This document shows, in pieces, positions 1 to 6,935 of a stretch of 40,514 nucleotides of DNA. Source of the stretch: a virus; the IMG/VR virus record IMGVR_UViG_3300046513_000272, positions 1 to 40,514 of that record; one strand, given 5' to 3'. Every line of letters starts with the position of its first letter. Within the stretch, counting starts at the first letter, position 1. A model generated the notes under the pieces. It did not search any database. It was not told the origin of the DNA and saw only the letters and a program-made list of their open reading frames with translations. The position numbers and the translations under genes were made by a program.

Positions 1-74
1 CCAAGGCCCTGCGCAAGCTGCGCCACCCGTCGCGCTCCGACAAGCTGAAGAGCTTTCTCGAAGGAAGCAGCTGA
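1..74 (+). CDS. rpoD: RNA polymerase sigma factor RpoD, C-terminal end (partial)
   Basis: Only the last 24 codons are in the window, read in the frame starting at base 3 and ending in TGA at 72-74. The encoded tail contains ALRKLRHPSRS followed by DKLKSFLEGSS. This matches the conserved C-terminus of the housekeeping sigma-70 factor, at the end of region 4.2, which binds the -35 element. In E. coli RpoD the corresponding stretch is ALRKLRHPSRSEVLRSFLDD. The short extra tail after SFLE is what I would expect in betaproteobacteria. A terminator and then a tRNA gene follow. This gene is host DNA, outside the prophage. Confidence 0.93.
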   Translation, partial: KALRKLRHPSRSDKLKSFLEGSS

Positions 75-107
75 GGCTTGACGGACTGGCGCTAAAGGCA
101 ATATGCT

Positions 108-144
108 CTCGCCACTTCGGGATTCCCCAAGTGGCGAGTTTTTT
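108..144 (+). terminator. rho-independent terminator of rpoD
   Basis: A perfect 10-bp stem (CTCGCCACTT at 108-117, AAGTGGCGAG at 129-138) is followed directly by six T. It sits 34 bases after the rpoD stop codon and before the tRNA gene, so it should end the rpoD transcript. Confidence 0.9.
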
Positions 145-167
145 AGCGTCGTCGATGTACCAGTTTC

Positions 168-247
<80 letters not shown>

Positions 248-285
248 TAAAATCAATAACTTACGCCATTTTTTGCACTTTGAGC

Positions 286-297
286 TTTTCCGCAAAA
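286..297 (+). promoter_or_regulatory. putative integrase arm-type site P1
   Basis: TTTTCCGCAAAA occurs here, again at 305-316, and once near the other end at 38754-38765, each close to an att core. Three exact 12-mers confined to the two att flanks fit arm-type integrase binding sites; the role is inferred. Confidence 0.6.
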
Positions 298-304
298 AAT
301 GGCG

Positions 305-316
305 TTTTCCGCAAAA
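305..316 (+). promoter_or_regulatory. putative integrase arm-type site P2
   Basis: This is a second exact copy of TTTTCCGCAAAA, 19 bp from the first and abutting the integrase stop codon at 317. Spacing near two helical turns would place both copies on the same DNA face. Confidence 0.6.
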
Positions 317-1426
317 TCATTTTGTAGGCGTTACCAGCTTGCCCTTCCGATGGCGCACATAGGTCCGTGTCATCGTCTCGGATGCGTGGCCCAGCTGGTC
401 TTTTGCCGCGCCCATGCCTTCCCGTTCTTCTTTGTCAGTACCAGCTTTCGCGCGCAGATCGCGGAACTGGAACTCACGAACTTCCTTCTCGAGGTCAGGG
501 CGCATTGCGACCGCCTTATCGCGCGCCTGGTCGAATGCATATCGGAACTCGCCTTCGCTCATCGGGACCAGTTTCAGGCTCGTCACCTTCTCGGCTTTGT
601 TCTCCGCCAGGATGCGGTCGATGACGAGCTCGAGCTCGCCCTCAATGGCAATGCGCAGCTTGGCGCCTGTCTTGTTCTGCTGGACCCACACGGCGCCGTC
701 CTTGAGGTCCGTTAGGCTGACCTTGAGCGCGTCGGCTTTGCGTTGCCCCATCAAGTAGGTCAGGTCCATTGCATTCCGAAGCTTCTGGCCGGCGCACGTC
801 CACACCAGGTTGTAAATCTCGTCCTCTACGTACACGCCGCGCGCCACCTCTTCATAGCCTTTGATGCCGGCGCAGGGGTTGGTCAGCCTGGTCAATCCCT
901 TCTCGCGAGCGAAGTTCCAGATGTGTGAGAAGAGGGCCTTTTCCCGATTCGCGCGCACGTGGCCGAGGTTCTTGGGAACGTCCAGAGGCTCCTTGCCCGC
1001 CGCTACTCGCTTCTTGTTTTCTGCCTTCCGTTTTTCGATTGTCCATTGGACACGCCAGTCTAGGAACTGGCGGATGTGGACCGGCTCGATGTCGTCAAGC
1101 ACAGCGGGTGGGTCGTCGAAGAACTTGTAGAGCATTGCAAGCTCGTCGAGGTTGTCCTCCTGGGTGCGCGGGGCCTTGCTCGGGAGTACTTCCCGCATAT
1201 ACCGCTCGGCGGCCTGGCGGAAGTAGACGACCTTGCCGACAGTGGGTGTGCCATTAAGCTTTGCCCACTCGATCACCGCTTGGGTGTAGTCCTTGCCAAC
1301 CGACTTCTCGCTGCGCTTGCCGTCCGGGCCGATCACCTCGACCGTGTAATAGGTGCCGGACTTGCCGCGGTGCCTGGCACGCATACCCTGCGGAAGATTT
1401 AGGTTTCTGGTTGGTTTACGGCCCAT
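317..1426 (-). CDS. int: phage site-specific tyrosine recombinase (integrase)
   Basis: This 369-aa integrase catalyses integration at the tRNA 3' end and, with a directionality factor, excision. The catalytic domain shows the family residues: Arg229 in GQRKADAL, Arg325 in FRDLRA (the usual H-x-x-R box, with the His position not conserved), His347 in LGHAS, and the nucleophile Tyr356 in TRTYVRHRKG. The N-terminal 200 residues hold a GTYYTVEV strand typical of an arm-binding domain and a helical core-binding region. ATG 1424-1426 follows the upstream DUF4224 stop codon by one base. It is the last gene of the leftward operon and stops beside the arm sites. The length is ordinary for the family. 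Confidence 0.95.
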   Translation of the reverse strand: MGRKPTRNLNLPQGMRARHRGKSGTYYTVEVIGPDGKRSEKSVGKDYTQAVIEWAKLNGTPTVGKVVYFRQAAERYMREVLPSKAPRTQEDNLDELAMLYKFFDDPPAVLDDIEPVHIRQFLDWRVQWTIEKRKAENKKRVAAGKEPLDVPKNLGHVRANREKALFSHIWNFAREKGLTRLTNPCAGIKGYEEVARGVYVEDEIYNLVWTCAGQKLRNAMDLTYLMGQRKADALKVSLTDLKDGAVWVQQNKTGAKLRIAIEGELELVIDRILAENKAEKVTSLKLVPMSEGEFRYAFDQARDKAVAMRPDLEKEVREFQFRDLRAKAGTDKEEREGMGAAKDQLGHASETMTRTYVRHRKGKLVTPTK

Positions 1427-1427
1427 C

Positions 1428-1658
1428 TCAAGCTACTTTCAATACTCGGGGAACCCATGGCGTTTTAGGCTCTGGCGTCGAGGCAGCAGCTGGAAGCCGG
1501 CCTTCGACTGCGGTGCGGGCAACTATAGCCCATCCTCTTCCGTTAACGAAGAATGGGATGCCCATACGTTTTAGCGCTGCTATTTGGGGTAGACGATGAG
1601 CGAAGCCGGTGAGCTTGCGCATATCGTCTTTATCTAAAAAGGTATCGGGGATGTCCAC
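1428..1658 (-). CDS. DUF4224 domain protein, likely excisionase-type partner of integrase
   Basis: This 76-aa protein starts at GTG 1656-1658, with GAGG seven bases upstream inside the previous gene. The pattern 'FLDKDDMRKLTG...QIAALKRMGIPFF' followed by a short 'GWAIVAR' strand is the DUF4224 signature, a small phage domain found next to integrases and resembling a winged-helix/MerR-like excisionase fold. It lies one base from the integrase start, so the two are probably co-translated. A directionality-factor role is inferred from position and size. Confidence 0.75.
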   Translation of the reverse strand: MDIPDTFLDKDDMRKLTGFAHRLPQIAALKRMGIPFFVNGRGWAIVARTAVEGRLPAAASTPEPKTPWVPRVLKVA

Positions 1659-1661
1659 AAC

Positions 1662-2018
1662 TTACCTCAATTCAATCCGATTTGTGTCTGTTTGCTTCGA
1701 GCGCAGGTCGGTCGGGCCGCTCGATCCCGTATGGGTTCGCGTCTTTCTTTTCCCCGAGCGCTTTCTCAGCAGCCTGTCACGGAGGATGCGCTCCAGCGCA
1801 TCGCCAAGCGTCATATCCTTGAACTGGATGTATTTCGCGAGCGCCTCAGCCACCTCCAGTGAAACCTTTGCTGCTGGGAGCAGTGTCTTGCCTTCCGCCT
1901 CCAGCTTGGCGCGGCGACGCGCCTGCCTGGCTGATGCGCTCAATGCCTTGCCGGTCGAAGGCCGCCCCCGCTTTCGCGTGGTGTTCTCCGGCGTCGCTGC
2001 ATCGTCAATGGTCTGCAT
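1662..2018 (-). CDS. basic ribbon-helix-helix-like phage protein
   Basis: This 118-aa protein is rich in Arg and Lys. Residues 16-45 are a charged stretch (RKRGRPSTGKALSASARQAR). A likely RHH or short helical dimerisation segment follows at about 50-90, with 'AKVSLEVAEALAKYIQFKDMT' and 'LGDALERILRDRLLRKR'. Such proteins are usually DNA-binding regulators. The stop TAA overlaps the ribosome-binding region of the DUF4224 gene. I do not recognise a named family. It could regulate the leftward operon or assist recombination. Confidence 0.6.
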   Translation of the reverse strand: MQTIDDAATPENTTRKRGRPSTGKALSASARQARRRAKLEAEGKTLLPAAKVSLEVAEALAKYIQFKDMTLGDALERILRDRLLRKRSGKRKTRTHTGSSGPTDLRSKQTDTNRIELR

Positions 2019-2063
2019 GGTCGTTAATCCCGCAAGAAATTAGCGTGAGAAATCACGATATTT

Positions 2064-3011
2064 CTATGCCGCGTTCGGCACGGTTATGTCCCCGCTTGCC
2101 GTCAGCAAGGTCATGCACCGCTCGACAAGCATGCGCACGTGCGGGACGTTCGTTGCCGATACCTGCAGCTCGGGAAATCCATACTTGCTCGGGTAGGTGT
2201 CGATGCCGAGGGAGTGCAGCACGCCTACAATTTGCTCATCGGTCAGAGCGGATCGAGTAGTCCCGGGCTTAAGAATGTTCAGCGCCTTCACGGCTGCCTC
2301 GGCCTGCGTGCGAGCATCGTCAAGCGCATTGTGGTGTGTGCCGTTGGTGCGGTCGACCTTCACGCCAGCCAAGTCGTACAGCGTTCGGGTGTCACGGACG
2401 CTCCAGTATTTCCACGGCGGTGTCATACCGCACGCCTTGTAAGCTGCGTCGAGCAACGGCACATCGAACGTCGCACCATGGCACCAGGGCCGCTGTGCGC
2501 CCTGTGATACGAACCAGTCCGAGAAGTCCTGCAGGACCTGCGGCAACGGTGCTGCGTCGGCGCAGAAGGCTGCCGCACGTGCTTCATCGCTTTGCCTCAT
2601 CCACCAGGTGATGGTATTGGGATCGACAGTCAGGCCGACGTCGGTGCAGGACTGTAGAAATACCGGTGCATAGAACGTTGCGCCGAGGCCGGCCTGGCCG
2701 AACATGACGGCGCCGATGCTCAGGATGACGGACCCGGGCGTCGTACCGAGGGTTTCGGTATCGATCATGGCGTTGTCCAGCTGGTCGACCGCAGAGGTCG
2801 ACATTTGGACGCTGAGCTCACGCGACTGCAGCCATTCTTCGCCGGCGTCAGCGGCTTGCACATAGGCCTCGTCCGCGTCCGTCTCGGGCGTGACCGGGAA
2901 TACGCCGCCGCCGACCTCCTGGCCATCTTCCAGCAGCTTGAGTTGGTACCCGCCGCCGACGTTGTCGCTGCGAGGGTTGATGTGGTACGAAAATTTGCTA
3001 TCGGTCTTCAC
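2064..3011 (-). CDS. 3'-5' exonuclease (RNase T / exoribonuclease-like DEDD fold)
   Basis: The product is 315 aa and starts at GTG 3009-3011 with GGAGAG upstream; it overlaps the previous stop by GTGA. The first ~75 residues form a phage-specific lead domain. The nuclease domain begins with MIDTETLG, the DxE motif that binds catalytic metals. It continues with 'PGSVILSIGAVMF', 'WCHGATFDVPLL' (second acidic motif) and a final 'HHNALDDARTQAEA', the H-x5-D motif of the DEDDh class. This resembles the Rv2179c/PF16473 exoribonuclease-like proteins common in temperate phages. It probably trims 3' ends of DNA or RNA during phage replication or recombination; the substrate is not certain. Confidence 0.85.
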   Translation of the reverse strand: MKTDSKFSYHINPRSDNVGGGYQLKLLEDGQEVGGGVFPVTPETDADEAYVQAADAGEEWLQSRELSVQMSTSAVDQLDNAMIDTETLGTTPGSVILSIGAVMFGQAGLGATFYAPVFLQSCTDVGLTVDPNTITWWMRQSDEARAAAFCADAAPLPQVLQDFSDWFVSQGAQRPWCHGATFDVPLLDAAYKACGMTPPWKYWSVRDTRTLYDLAGVKVDRTNGTHHNALDDARTQAEAAVKALNILKPGTTRSALTDEQIVGVLHSLGIDTYPSKYGFPELQVSATNVPHVRMLVERCMTLLTASGDITVPNAA

Positions 3012-3256
3012 GCGGCTCTCCTTCCAGTTTCTTCAAATACGTCGCGCAGCTGCGGGTGATACTCGAGCCAGAGCGCTACCTCCTGGTTGAGCTCCCGAAG
3101 CGCGGCAGCGTTTGCGTCCAGCTCTTGCTGCAGCGTCGCCTGAAACACCACGTGGCCCATGCGCTTGGCCTCGTCGAGCGATCGCTGGATCTCTGAGCGC
3201 ACCGTGATCAGTGCGCCGACGATCTGGCTCACGGTGTCTTTGCTGAGGTCTTTCAC
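3008..3256 (-). CDS. small helical protein of the leftward operon
   Basis: I place the start at GTG 3254-3256, preceded by GGAGG seven bases away, giving 82 aa. A longer reading frame up to 3412 exists but lies over the parB coding region and lacks a good ribosome site. The protein is helical ('SQIVGALITVRSEIQRSLDEAKRMG', 'ALRELNQEVALWLEYHPQLR') and could form a coiled coil. Start and stop overlap the neighbours by GTGA, so translation is coupled. Function unknown. Confidence 0.7.
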   Translation of the reverse strand: MKDLSKDTVSQIVGALITVRSEIQRSLDEAKRMGHVVFQATLQQELDANAAALRELNQEVALWLEYHPQLRDVFEETGRRAA

Positions 3257-5187
3257 GACGCGACCTCCGCTGCAGCGTGCTGCACCTGGTCGCGCTTGCT
3301 CTCGCTCGAGCTCGGGAAGGGCCACGCGCTGGCGGGTTGGGGCACTGCAGGCGTCGCATCGATCCGCAAGGCATCCAGCGACTTGCCGCTCTGGATCCAT
3401 TCGCTGACCCACTTTGGCTGCTTGCCGCGGCCAGTCCAGGCCTGCCCCGGGTCATTCGGGTTGCGGTACTGGACGGCGGGCGAACCTGCGTCCGCCCTAT
3501 CCTGGTGAGGCGCTGCAGGGACTTCCTGCTTCGGCGGGAAGATCTCGTTGCGAACTGCGTCGACGTCGACGCCTTCATGGCGTGACATCGCGGCGATCGG
3601 TGCAAACTCGGCATCCTGATCGGCGTCGCCGACGTTGTACCAGGTGAGTTCCAGCGTATGACCGAGAATCAGGTCGAGGAGGAGCAGCTGCAGCGCGCTG
3701 GCGTCTGCGGTTTCGATAAACGTTTCGAGGTCGGTCCTGACATCGCATTCGTAGAGGTCGTGCAGGCAATCTGCAAGATGACCTTGTTCGAGAACGGCCT
3801 TTGCATACTCGCGCATCGACTGCAGGCTCAGACCGGCCTGGCCCACCCGTTGGCGGAGCTGCTTGTACAGTGTCAGCCTGTAGGTCGTTTCTTTTTCGGC
3901 GGCAGCCTGTGCGGCCTGGTGCTTCTCTCGTCGCGCTTCTTCTGCAATCTGGTGCTCCGTCTTCGCAGGCGCCAGGCTCGGGTCGGCCTCGATCGCCCGC
4001 ATGCGCTCAGCGTGTCCTTCGACAGTCTCGCAAGCACCGGCAGCCTCAAGTGCGTGTTGCACGTCGGTGCGGCGGTAGTACGCCATAAGGTGGCCGTCGC
4101 CTTTCTTGACGTAGGCGGCGACTGGTGGAAACGTCTCGCTGTTCAGGTGGTCCCTGACGTAGCCGGAGTTTTTCGTCGACGGGGCGTTACGTGCAAAATA
4201 GCTCAGGTGCACGTCGGCATGGACGAATTCCGAGTCGCGGTCCCACGCCTTGCTTGCCATCGCATGGGCTTCGGCTGCCTCATGCACAGGGATGCCCTTC
4301 TTGTTTGCCGCTGTGATAGTGGCGTTGTAGTGCGCAGCCTTCTTTTCGGCAAAGCAGTCGGGATCAGTGCAGAGGTCTGGACTGACTCCCTCGAATACCT
4401 CGGGCTGGTTTCCCGCCCGCTTCGGGCACTTCGTGCACGCGCCAGCCGAGGCCAGAAGCTTTGCGTCAGTCAGCGAAAATACGGCGGTGCCCAAGTCCAG
4501 CATGTAGCGCTGCTGCACGTGATTCACCGCTTGGCGGTACGACATTGGTTCGCTGCTATAGGGCGGATTGAGGATCTCTTGCGCTGCCTTAGCCTGGAGC
4601 TTCCACGCTGGGATGCGAGCGATCAGCAGGGCGGTTGACGCCGACAGTTTGTCGTCCAGAAAGAGTTCGCGAACCTCAAGGCCAAGCGAGCACAGCTTCA
4701 GGCGGCCATAGATATACGACCGGCTCCGGTTGACCTCATAAGCTACCTGGTCGGCCGTGAAGCCGTGCTGCAGCATCAGCAGTTGGTAGCCCTCGGCCTC
4801 TTCCATCGGGTGAGGATCTTCCCGTTGCAGGTTCTCGAGGATGCGGATCTTGGCCGCGTCCAAGTCGCTGAGCTTGCGGCATAGGGCCGGGATATGAGTC
4901 TTGCCGGCGAGCTTGGACGCGCGGAACCGTCGTTCGCCGGCAACGATTTCGTATTCCGCCGGCGACTCCTCGGTCGGCGTCACCGGACGGATCAGGATCG
5001 CTTGTGCGACGCCCATCGCCTTGATGCTTTCGGCCAGCTCGTGCAGGGCCTGCTCATTAAAGCGCTTGCGGTTATCGGGGGATGCGCGCAGCTTGGCGAT
5101 CTCATACAGGCCATAGGTGCCCTGGTCGCTCGCAAGCTCGTCGACGGCGATCGACTGGTCAGTGGTGGCAAGTACGGTCGTGGTCAT
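3253..5187 (-). CDS. ParB/Spo0J-like CTPase-type protein with C-terminal H-NS-like DNA-binding motif
   Basis: This 644-aa protein starts at ATG 5185-5187 (GGAG seven bases upstream); the longer upstream frame is not supported. The ParB N-domain carries AILIRPV, GERRFRA (84-90, the CTP-binding box) and ENLQRED (118-124). A helix-turn-helix follows at about 143-165 (FTADQVAYEVNRSRSYIYG). Cysteine pairs CTKC and CTDPDC near 250-285 look like a zinc-binding element. The middle is a long charged helical linker. Near residues 572-609, 'YRNPNDPGQAWTGRGKQPKW' followed by VSEWIQSGKSLDALRI matches the AT-hook-like DNA-binding motif of H-NS family proteins. No ParA is encoded nearby. It may organise or silence phage DNA, possibly through the six-copy 18-bp palindrome in this prophage. 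Confidence 0.85.
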   Translation of the reverse strand: MTTTVLATTDQSIAVDELASDQGTYGLYEIAKLRASPDNRKRFNEQALHELAESIKAMGVAQAILIRPVTPTEESPAEYEIVAGERRFRASKLAGKTHIPALCRKLSDLDAAKIRILENLQREDPHPMEEAEGYQLLMLQHGFTADQVAYEVNRSRSYIYGRLKLCSLGLEVRELFLDDKLSASTALLIARIPAWKLQAKAAQEILNPPYSSEPMSYRQAVNHVQQRYMLDLGTAVFSLTDAKLLASAGACTKCPKRAGNQPEVFEGVSPDLCTDPDCFAEKKAAHYNATITAANKKGIPVHEAAEAHAMASKAWDRDSEFVHADVHLSYFARNAPSTKNSGYVRDHLNSETFPPVAAYVKKGDGHLMAYYRRTDVQHALEAAGACETVEGHAERMRAIEADPSLAPAKTEHQIAEEARREKHQAAQAAAEKETTYRLTLYKQLRQRVGQAGLSLQSMREYAKAVLEQGHLADCLHDLYECDVRTDLETFIETADASALQLLLLDLILGHTLELTWYNVGDADQDAEFAPIAAMSRHEGVDVDAVRNEIFPPKQEVPAAPHQDRADAGSPAVQYRNPNDPGQAWTGRGKQPKWVSEWIQSGKSLDALRIDATPAVPQPASAWPFPSSSESKRDQVQHAAAEVAS

Positions 5188-5555
5188 GCGTGCTCCAGGT
5201 TGGAAGGTTGAGGTTTCTTGACGGGGCCGGCCTTGCCGGCATCGGGGGTATAGAAGCCGAGGTCGAACTCGGCGCGGGTGACGCGGATGTGGACCATCCA
5301 CGCGGTGAAGCCACGCTTCGGCTGATGAGGTGCGCGGACTGGATCCGATACCTGATAGCCACGCGAACGCATGAGCTGCAGCACGTGCGGCAAGTGAAGG
5401 CGCTTGCCGTCTTCGGATACTTGGTCGACTGTGCAGACGTGTGCACTGCAAAACTTGTGCAGCGAGTCCCGGTCCCGAGCGTCTTCGAGCGCGCGGCTCA
5501 GTTCGCCGGTTCCTGGCACAGTAGTGCGTGCGCGAGAGGTTGGCGTACGGGTCAT
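5184..5555 (-). CDS. unknown phage protein, upstream of parB-like gene
   Basis: This 123-aa protein overlaps both neighbours by ATGA, so it is translated as part of the leftward operon. The central part, 'DGKRLHLPHVLQLMRSRGYQV', could be a helix-turn-helix or winged element, followed by 'GFTAWMVHIRVTRAEFDLGFY', likely beta strands. I do not recognise a named family. An 18-bp palindrome copy (5430-5447) lies within the gene. Confidence 0.65.
   Translation of the reverse strand: MTRTPTSRARTTVPGTGELSRALEDARDRDSLHKFCSAHVCTVDQVSEDGKRLHLPHVLQLMRSRGYQVSDPVRAPHQPKRGFTAWMVHIRVTRAEFDLGFYTPDAGKAGPVKKPQPSNLEHA
5430..5447. repeat. dispersed 18-bp palindrome, copy 1
   Basis: TGTGCAGACGTGTGCACT differs from the consensus TGTGCAGACGTCTGCACA at 2 of 18 positions. 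It lies inside a coding region about 240 bp upstream of the parB-like start. Confidence 0.65.
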
Positions 5556-5695
5556 GCCGGCACCACCGTGATGCCGAAAACGTCGTCACCCTGTTCGGCG
5601 GCAACCAGCTCGTACGCAGATGCCGAGGTAAAGGCGGGGCGGAAAAAATGACGGACTTTGCCGGCTTTCCGCAGGGTTACCAGGTAGTAGTACAT
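5552..5695 (-). CDS. 47-aa small protein, first gene of the leftward operon
   Basis: ATG 5693-5695 is preceded by AAAGGA at good spacing. The frame runs 47 codons, begins MYYYLVTLRKAGKVRHFF, and ends in TGA overlapping the next ATG by ATGA. It is the first gene after the leftward promoter at 5732-5761, a position used in lambdoid phages for small host-takeover proteins. It contains a beta-rich start and a helical 'SASAYELVAAEQGDD'. Function unknown. Confidence 0.65.
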   Translation of the reverse strand: MYYYLVTLRKAGKVRHFFRPAFTSASAYELVAAEQGDDVFGITVVPA

Positions 5696-5730
5696 CGACG
5701 CATCCTTTCAAGAAGAAGTGGAATTGCGTT

Positions 5731-5776
5731 GATATTACTAAACGGTAATGACGGGCGTCAACACCATTTGGTAATA
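5731..5776 (-). promoter_or_regulatory. leftward early promoter PL with two repressor operators
   Basis: On the minus strand, -35 TTGACG (5756-5761) and -10 TAATAT (5732-5737) are 18 bp apart. The operator ATTACTAAACGGTAAT (5734-5749, palindromic ends ATTAC/GTAAT) covers the -10 region. A second operator-like element, read ACCAAATGGT on the minus strand, sits just upstream of the -35. The same arrangement, inverted, occurs at PR (6621-6663). It should drive the operon from 5695 to 317. Confidence 0.85.
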
Positions 5777-5802
5777 ATTACCCTGTGGACATAAAAGAGA
5801 CG

Positions 5803-5827
5803 AAAAAAAACCGGCGATCAACCGGCC
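5803..5827 (-). terminator. possible leftward terminator of the repressor transcript
   Basis: Read leftward, a short CCGG/CCGG stem (5822-5825 and 5811-5814) with flanking G-T pairs is followed by eight T. The stem is short, but the position after the repressor gene and before PL is sensible. Confidence 0.4.
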
Positions 5828-5906
5828 TGAACGTACGTACGTTGCGTATCTGCATCGTGCGCAGCAAAGGGCTCAGCACACGAGAAATCTAAGAAACTGA
5901 AAAAGG

Positions 5907-5922
5907 CTGTATATTTATACAG
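5907..5922. promoter_or_regulatory. LexA (SOS) box
   Basis: CTGTATATTTATACAG fits the CTGT-N8-ACAG LexA consensus with an AT-rich spacer and a following TA, close to the strongest E. coli SOS boxes. It lies 75 bp upstream of the small rightward ORF at 5998 and inside a region otherwise free of genes. A second such box occurs at 38001-38016. The host LexA presumably binds both. Confidence 0.85.
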
Positions 5923-5997
5923 TATTTTTGTGTAGGATATTTCGTACAGAAAAGTTGCGATGCGCAAAGGCCAGCGCGATCGCTTGCGGGGTGAGAA

Positions 5998-6150
5998 GTG
6001 GAACAGTATTTCAGAGAGATGAAGGAGGCTCTCAGGGCGATGAGCCCCGAGGCACGTGCAGAGATGTTGAAGCTAGCGCAGGCGATGGCGAAAAGGCATC
6101 CTGCGCAGGCGCAGCCGTTGCTACGACTGGTGAGCGGAGCCCGCCGGTGA
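5998..6150 (+). CDS. 50-aa SOS-controlled small protein, candidate antirepressor
   Basis: The frame starts at GTG 5998-6000 (weak GGGGTGA upstream) and ends TGA 6148-6150. It encodes an amphipathic, helical, charged peptide beginning VEQYFREMKEALRAMSPEAR and continuing AEMLKLAQAMAKRHP. It runs convergent with, and overlaps by 30 bp, the repressor gene on the other strand. The LexA box at 5907-5922 is the only obvious control element. Because the repressor lacks a self-cleavage domain, a LexA-controlled antirepressor (as with Tum of phage 186 or Ant of Gifsy phages) is the expected missing part. That function is inferred from context; I recognise no family. Confidence 0.6.
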   Translation: MEQYFREMKEALRAMSPEARAEMLKLAQAMAKRHPAQAQPLLRLVSGARR

Positions 6151-6585
6151 TTCTTCGCCAGCTGCCGATTCGGCTGCAGTTTCGACCAGGCTCTTACCCA
6201 TGTCTGAAGCCTTGCGATAGAACGTGAGCAGATCTAACTCCCGCTGCGTCACATACACAAGAGCCATTTTCTGAGGCTCGACGTTTTCCACAACAGTAAG
6301 CTCAGGGCGTAGGGGGCGAAGCGTCGAGAGCGCCGCTGGTTCCTTCTCGGTCCGTAACGCCTGGCGGGCCGCTTCTTCGTCCTCGATGTCGAGCCACCCG
6401 GCCGGCACTTGGCATTTCGCCTCGAGCTTGCGCGCCTTGCGTTCACCGAAAGACTTGGTGCGCAACAGCCCTGAGACCTCACCTTGGTTCTCGCCGGTTT
6501 CATCCACGAACCGCGCTTGAGAGCCGTCATATCGCTCCCGGATTAACTGCGCCAGCCGTGCGCGTCGTATGTCTTGAATTTCCAT
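6121..6585 (-). CDS. phage repressor, HTH only (CI-like without LexA-type peptidase domain)
   Basis: The product is 154 aa. Residues 1-65 form a lambda-repressor-like HTH: 'RRARLAQLIRERYDGSQARF', 'ENQGEVSGLLRTKSFGERKA' and 'LEAKCQVPAGWLD'. This layout is typical of phage XRE repressors in Burkholderiales. The remainder, with VYVTQRELDLLTFYRKASD, is short and helical; no S24 Ala-Gly cleavage site or Ser/Lys dyad is present, and full CI proteins are usually above 200 aa. It lies between two inverted early promoters bearing the same operator, so it is the immunity repressor. Induction therefore needs another factor, probably the small SOS-controlled ORF that overlaps its end. Confidence 0.82.
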   Translation of the reverse strand: MEIQDIRRARLAQLIRERYDGSQARFVDETGENQGEVSGLLRTKSFGERKARKLEAKCQVPAGWLDIEDEEAARQALRTEKEPAALSTLRPLRPELTVVENVEPQKMALVYVTQRELDLLTFYRKASDMGKSLVETAAESAAGEESPAGSAHQS

Positions 6586-6604
6586 AGGCGGATTGTCCTA
6601 GGCG

Positions 6605-6663
6605 ATTACTAAAGAGTAAATCACCAAATGGTATTGACCAACCTCATTACCGTTTAGTAATAT
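6605..6663 (+). promoter_or_regulatory. rightward early promoter PR and three repressor operators
   Basis: TTGACC (6634-6639), an 18-bp spacer and TAATAT (6658-6663) make a strong rightward promoter. Operators: ATTACCGTTTAGTAAT at 6646-6661 is the exact reverse complement of the PL operator. TCACCAAATGGTATT at 6621-6635 abuts the -35. ATTACTAAAGAGTAAA at 6605-6620 lies towards the repressor gene and may control its own promoter. Three sites resemble lambda OR1-3. Confidence 0.87.
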
Positions 6664-6671
6664 GCTTTCCC

Positions 6672-6935
6672 ATGGACAAATTACTCGCATATTTGAACGG
6701 CCTCGATAAGGCAGCGCGCCCTGCGTTCTGCACTGCATGTGGTACGACAGAGCGCTATCTGCGCAAGGCCATCAGCGCCAAGCAGCAGCTCGGCGCCCAC
6801 CTCTGCATCAACATCGACAGGGAGTCGCGCGGTGCTGTTCGCTGCGAGGACTTGCGTCCGGACGTCGACTGGGCCTACCTCCGGGGTACGGCTAAGTTCG
6901 CACCAGGTGAGCCGGAGGGTGCCGCCGATGCGTAG
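6672..6935 (+). CDS. Cro/YdaS-like helix-turn-helix regulator
   Basis: This 87-aa protein resembles the YdaS antitoxin/Cro family: LLAYLNGLDKAARPAFCTACG, then the recognition segment TTERYLRKAISAKQQLGAHL, then CINIDRESRGAVRCEDLRPD, a very typical YdaS ending. It is the first gene after PR, the Cro position. ATG 6672 lies only 8 bases after the -10 hexamer and no Shine-Dalgarno is visible, so the mRNA is probably leaderless. It should antagonise the repressor by binding the same operators. Confidence 0.85.
   Translation: MDKLLAYLNGLDKAARPAFCTACGTTERYLRKAISAKQQLGAHLCINIDRESRGAVRCEDLRPDVDWAYLRGTAKFAPGEPEGAADA

Noticed and set aside
3257-3412. N-terminal extension of the small gene 3008-3256
   Set aside because: It overlaps parB coding sequence fully and lacks a ribosome site, while GTG 3254-3256 has GGAGG and a GTGA overlap.
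5188-5604. N-terminal extension of the ParB-like protein
   Set aside because: The extension is Arg/Ser-rich shadow over the 5184-5555 gene; ATG 5185-5187 has a good ribosome site and ATGA coupling.
5831-5842. ACGTACGTACGT run near the LexA box
   Set aside because: A simple alternating repeat with no second copy or link to the other operators; no function can be supported.
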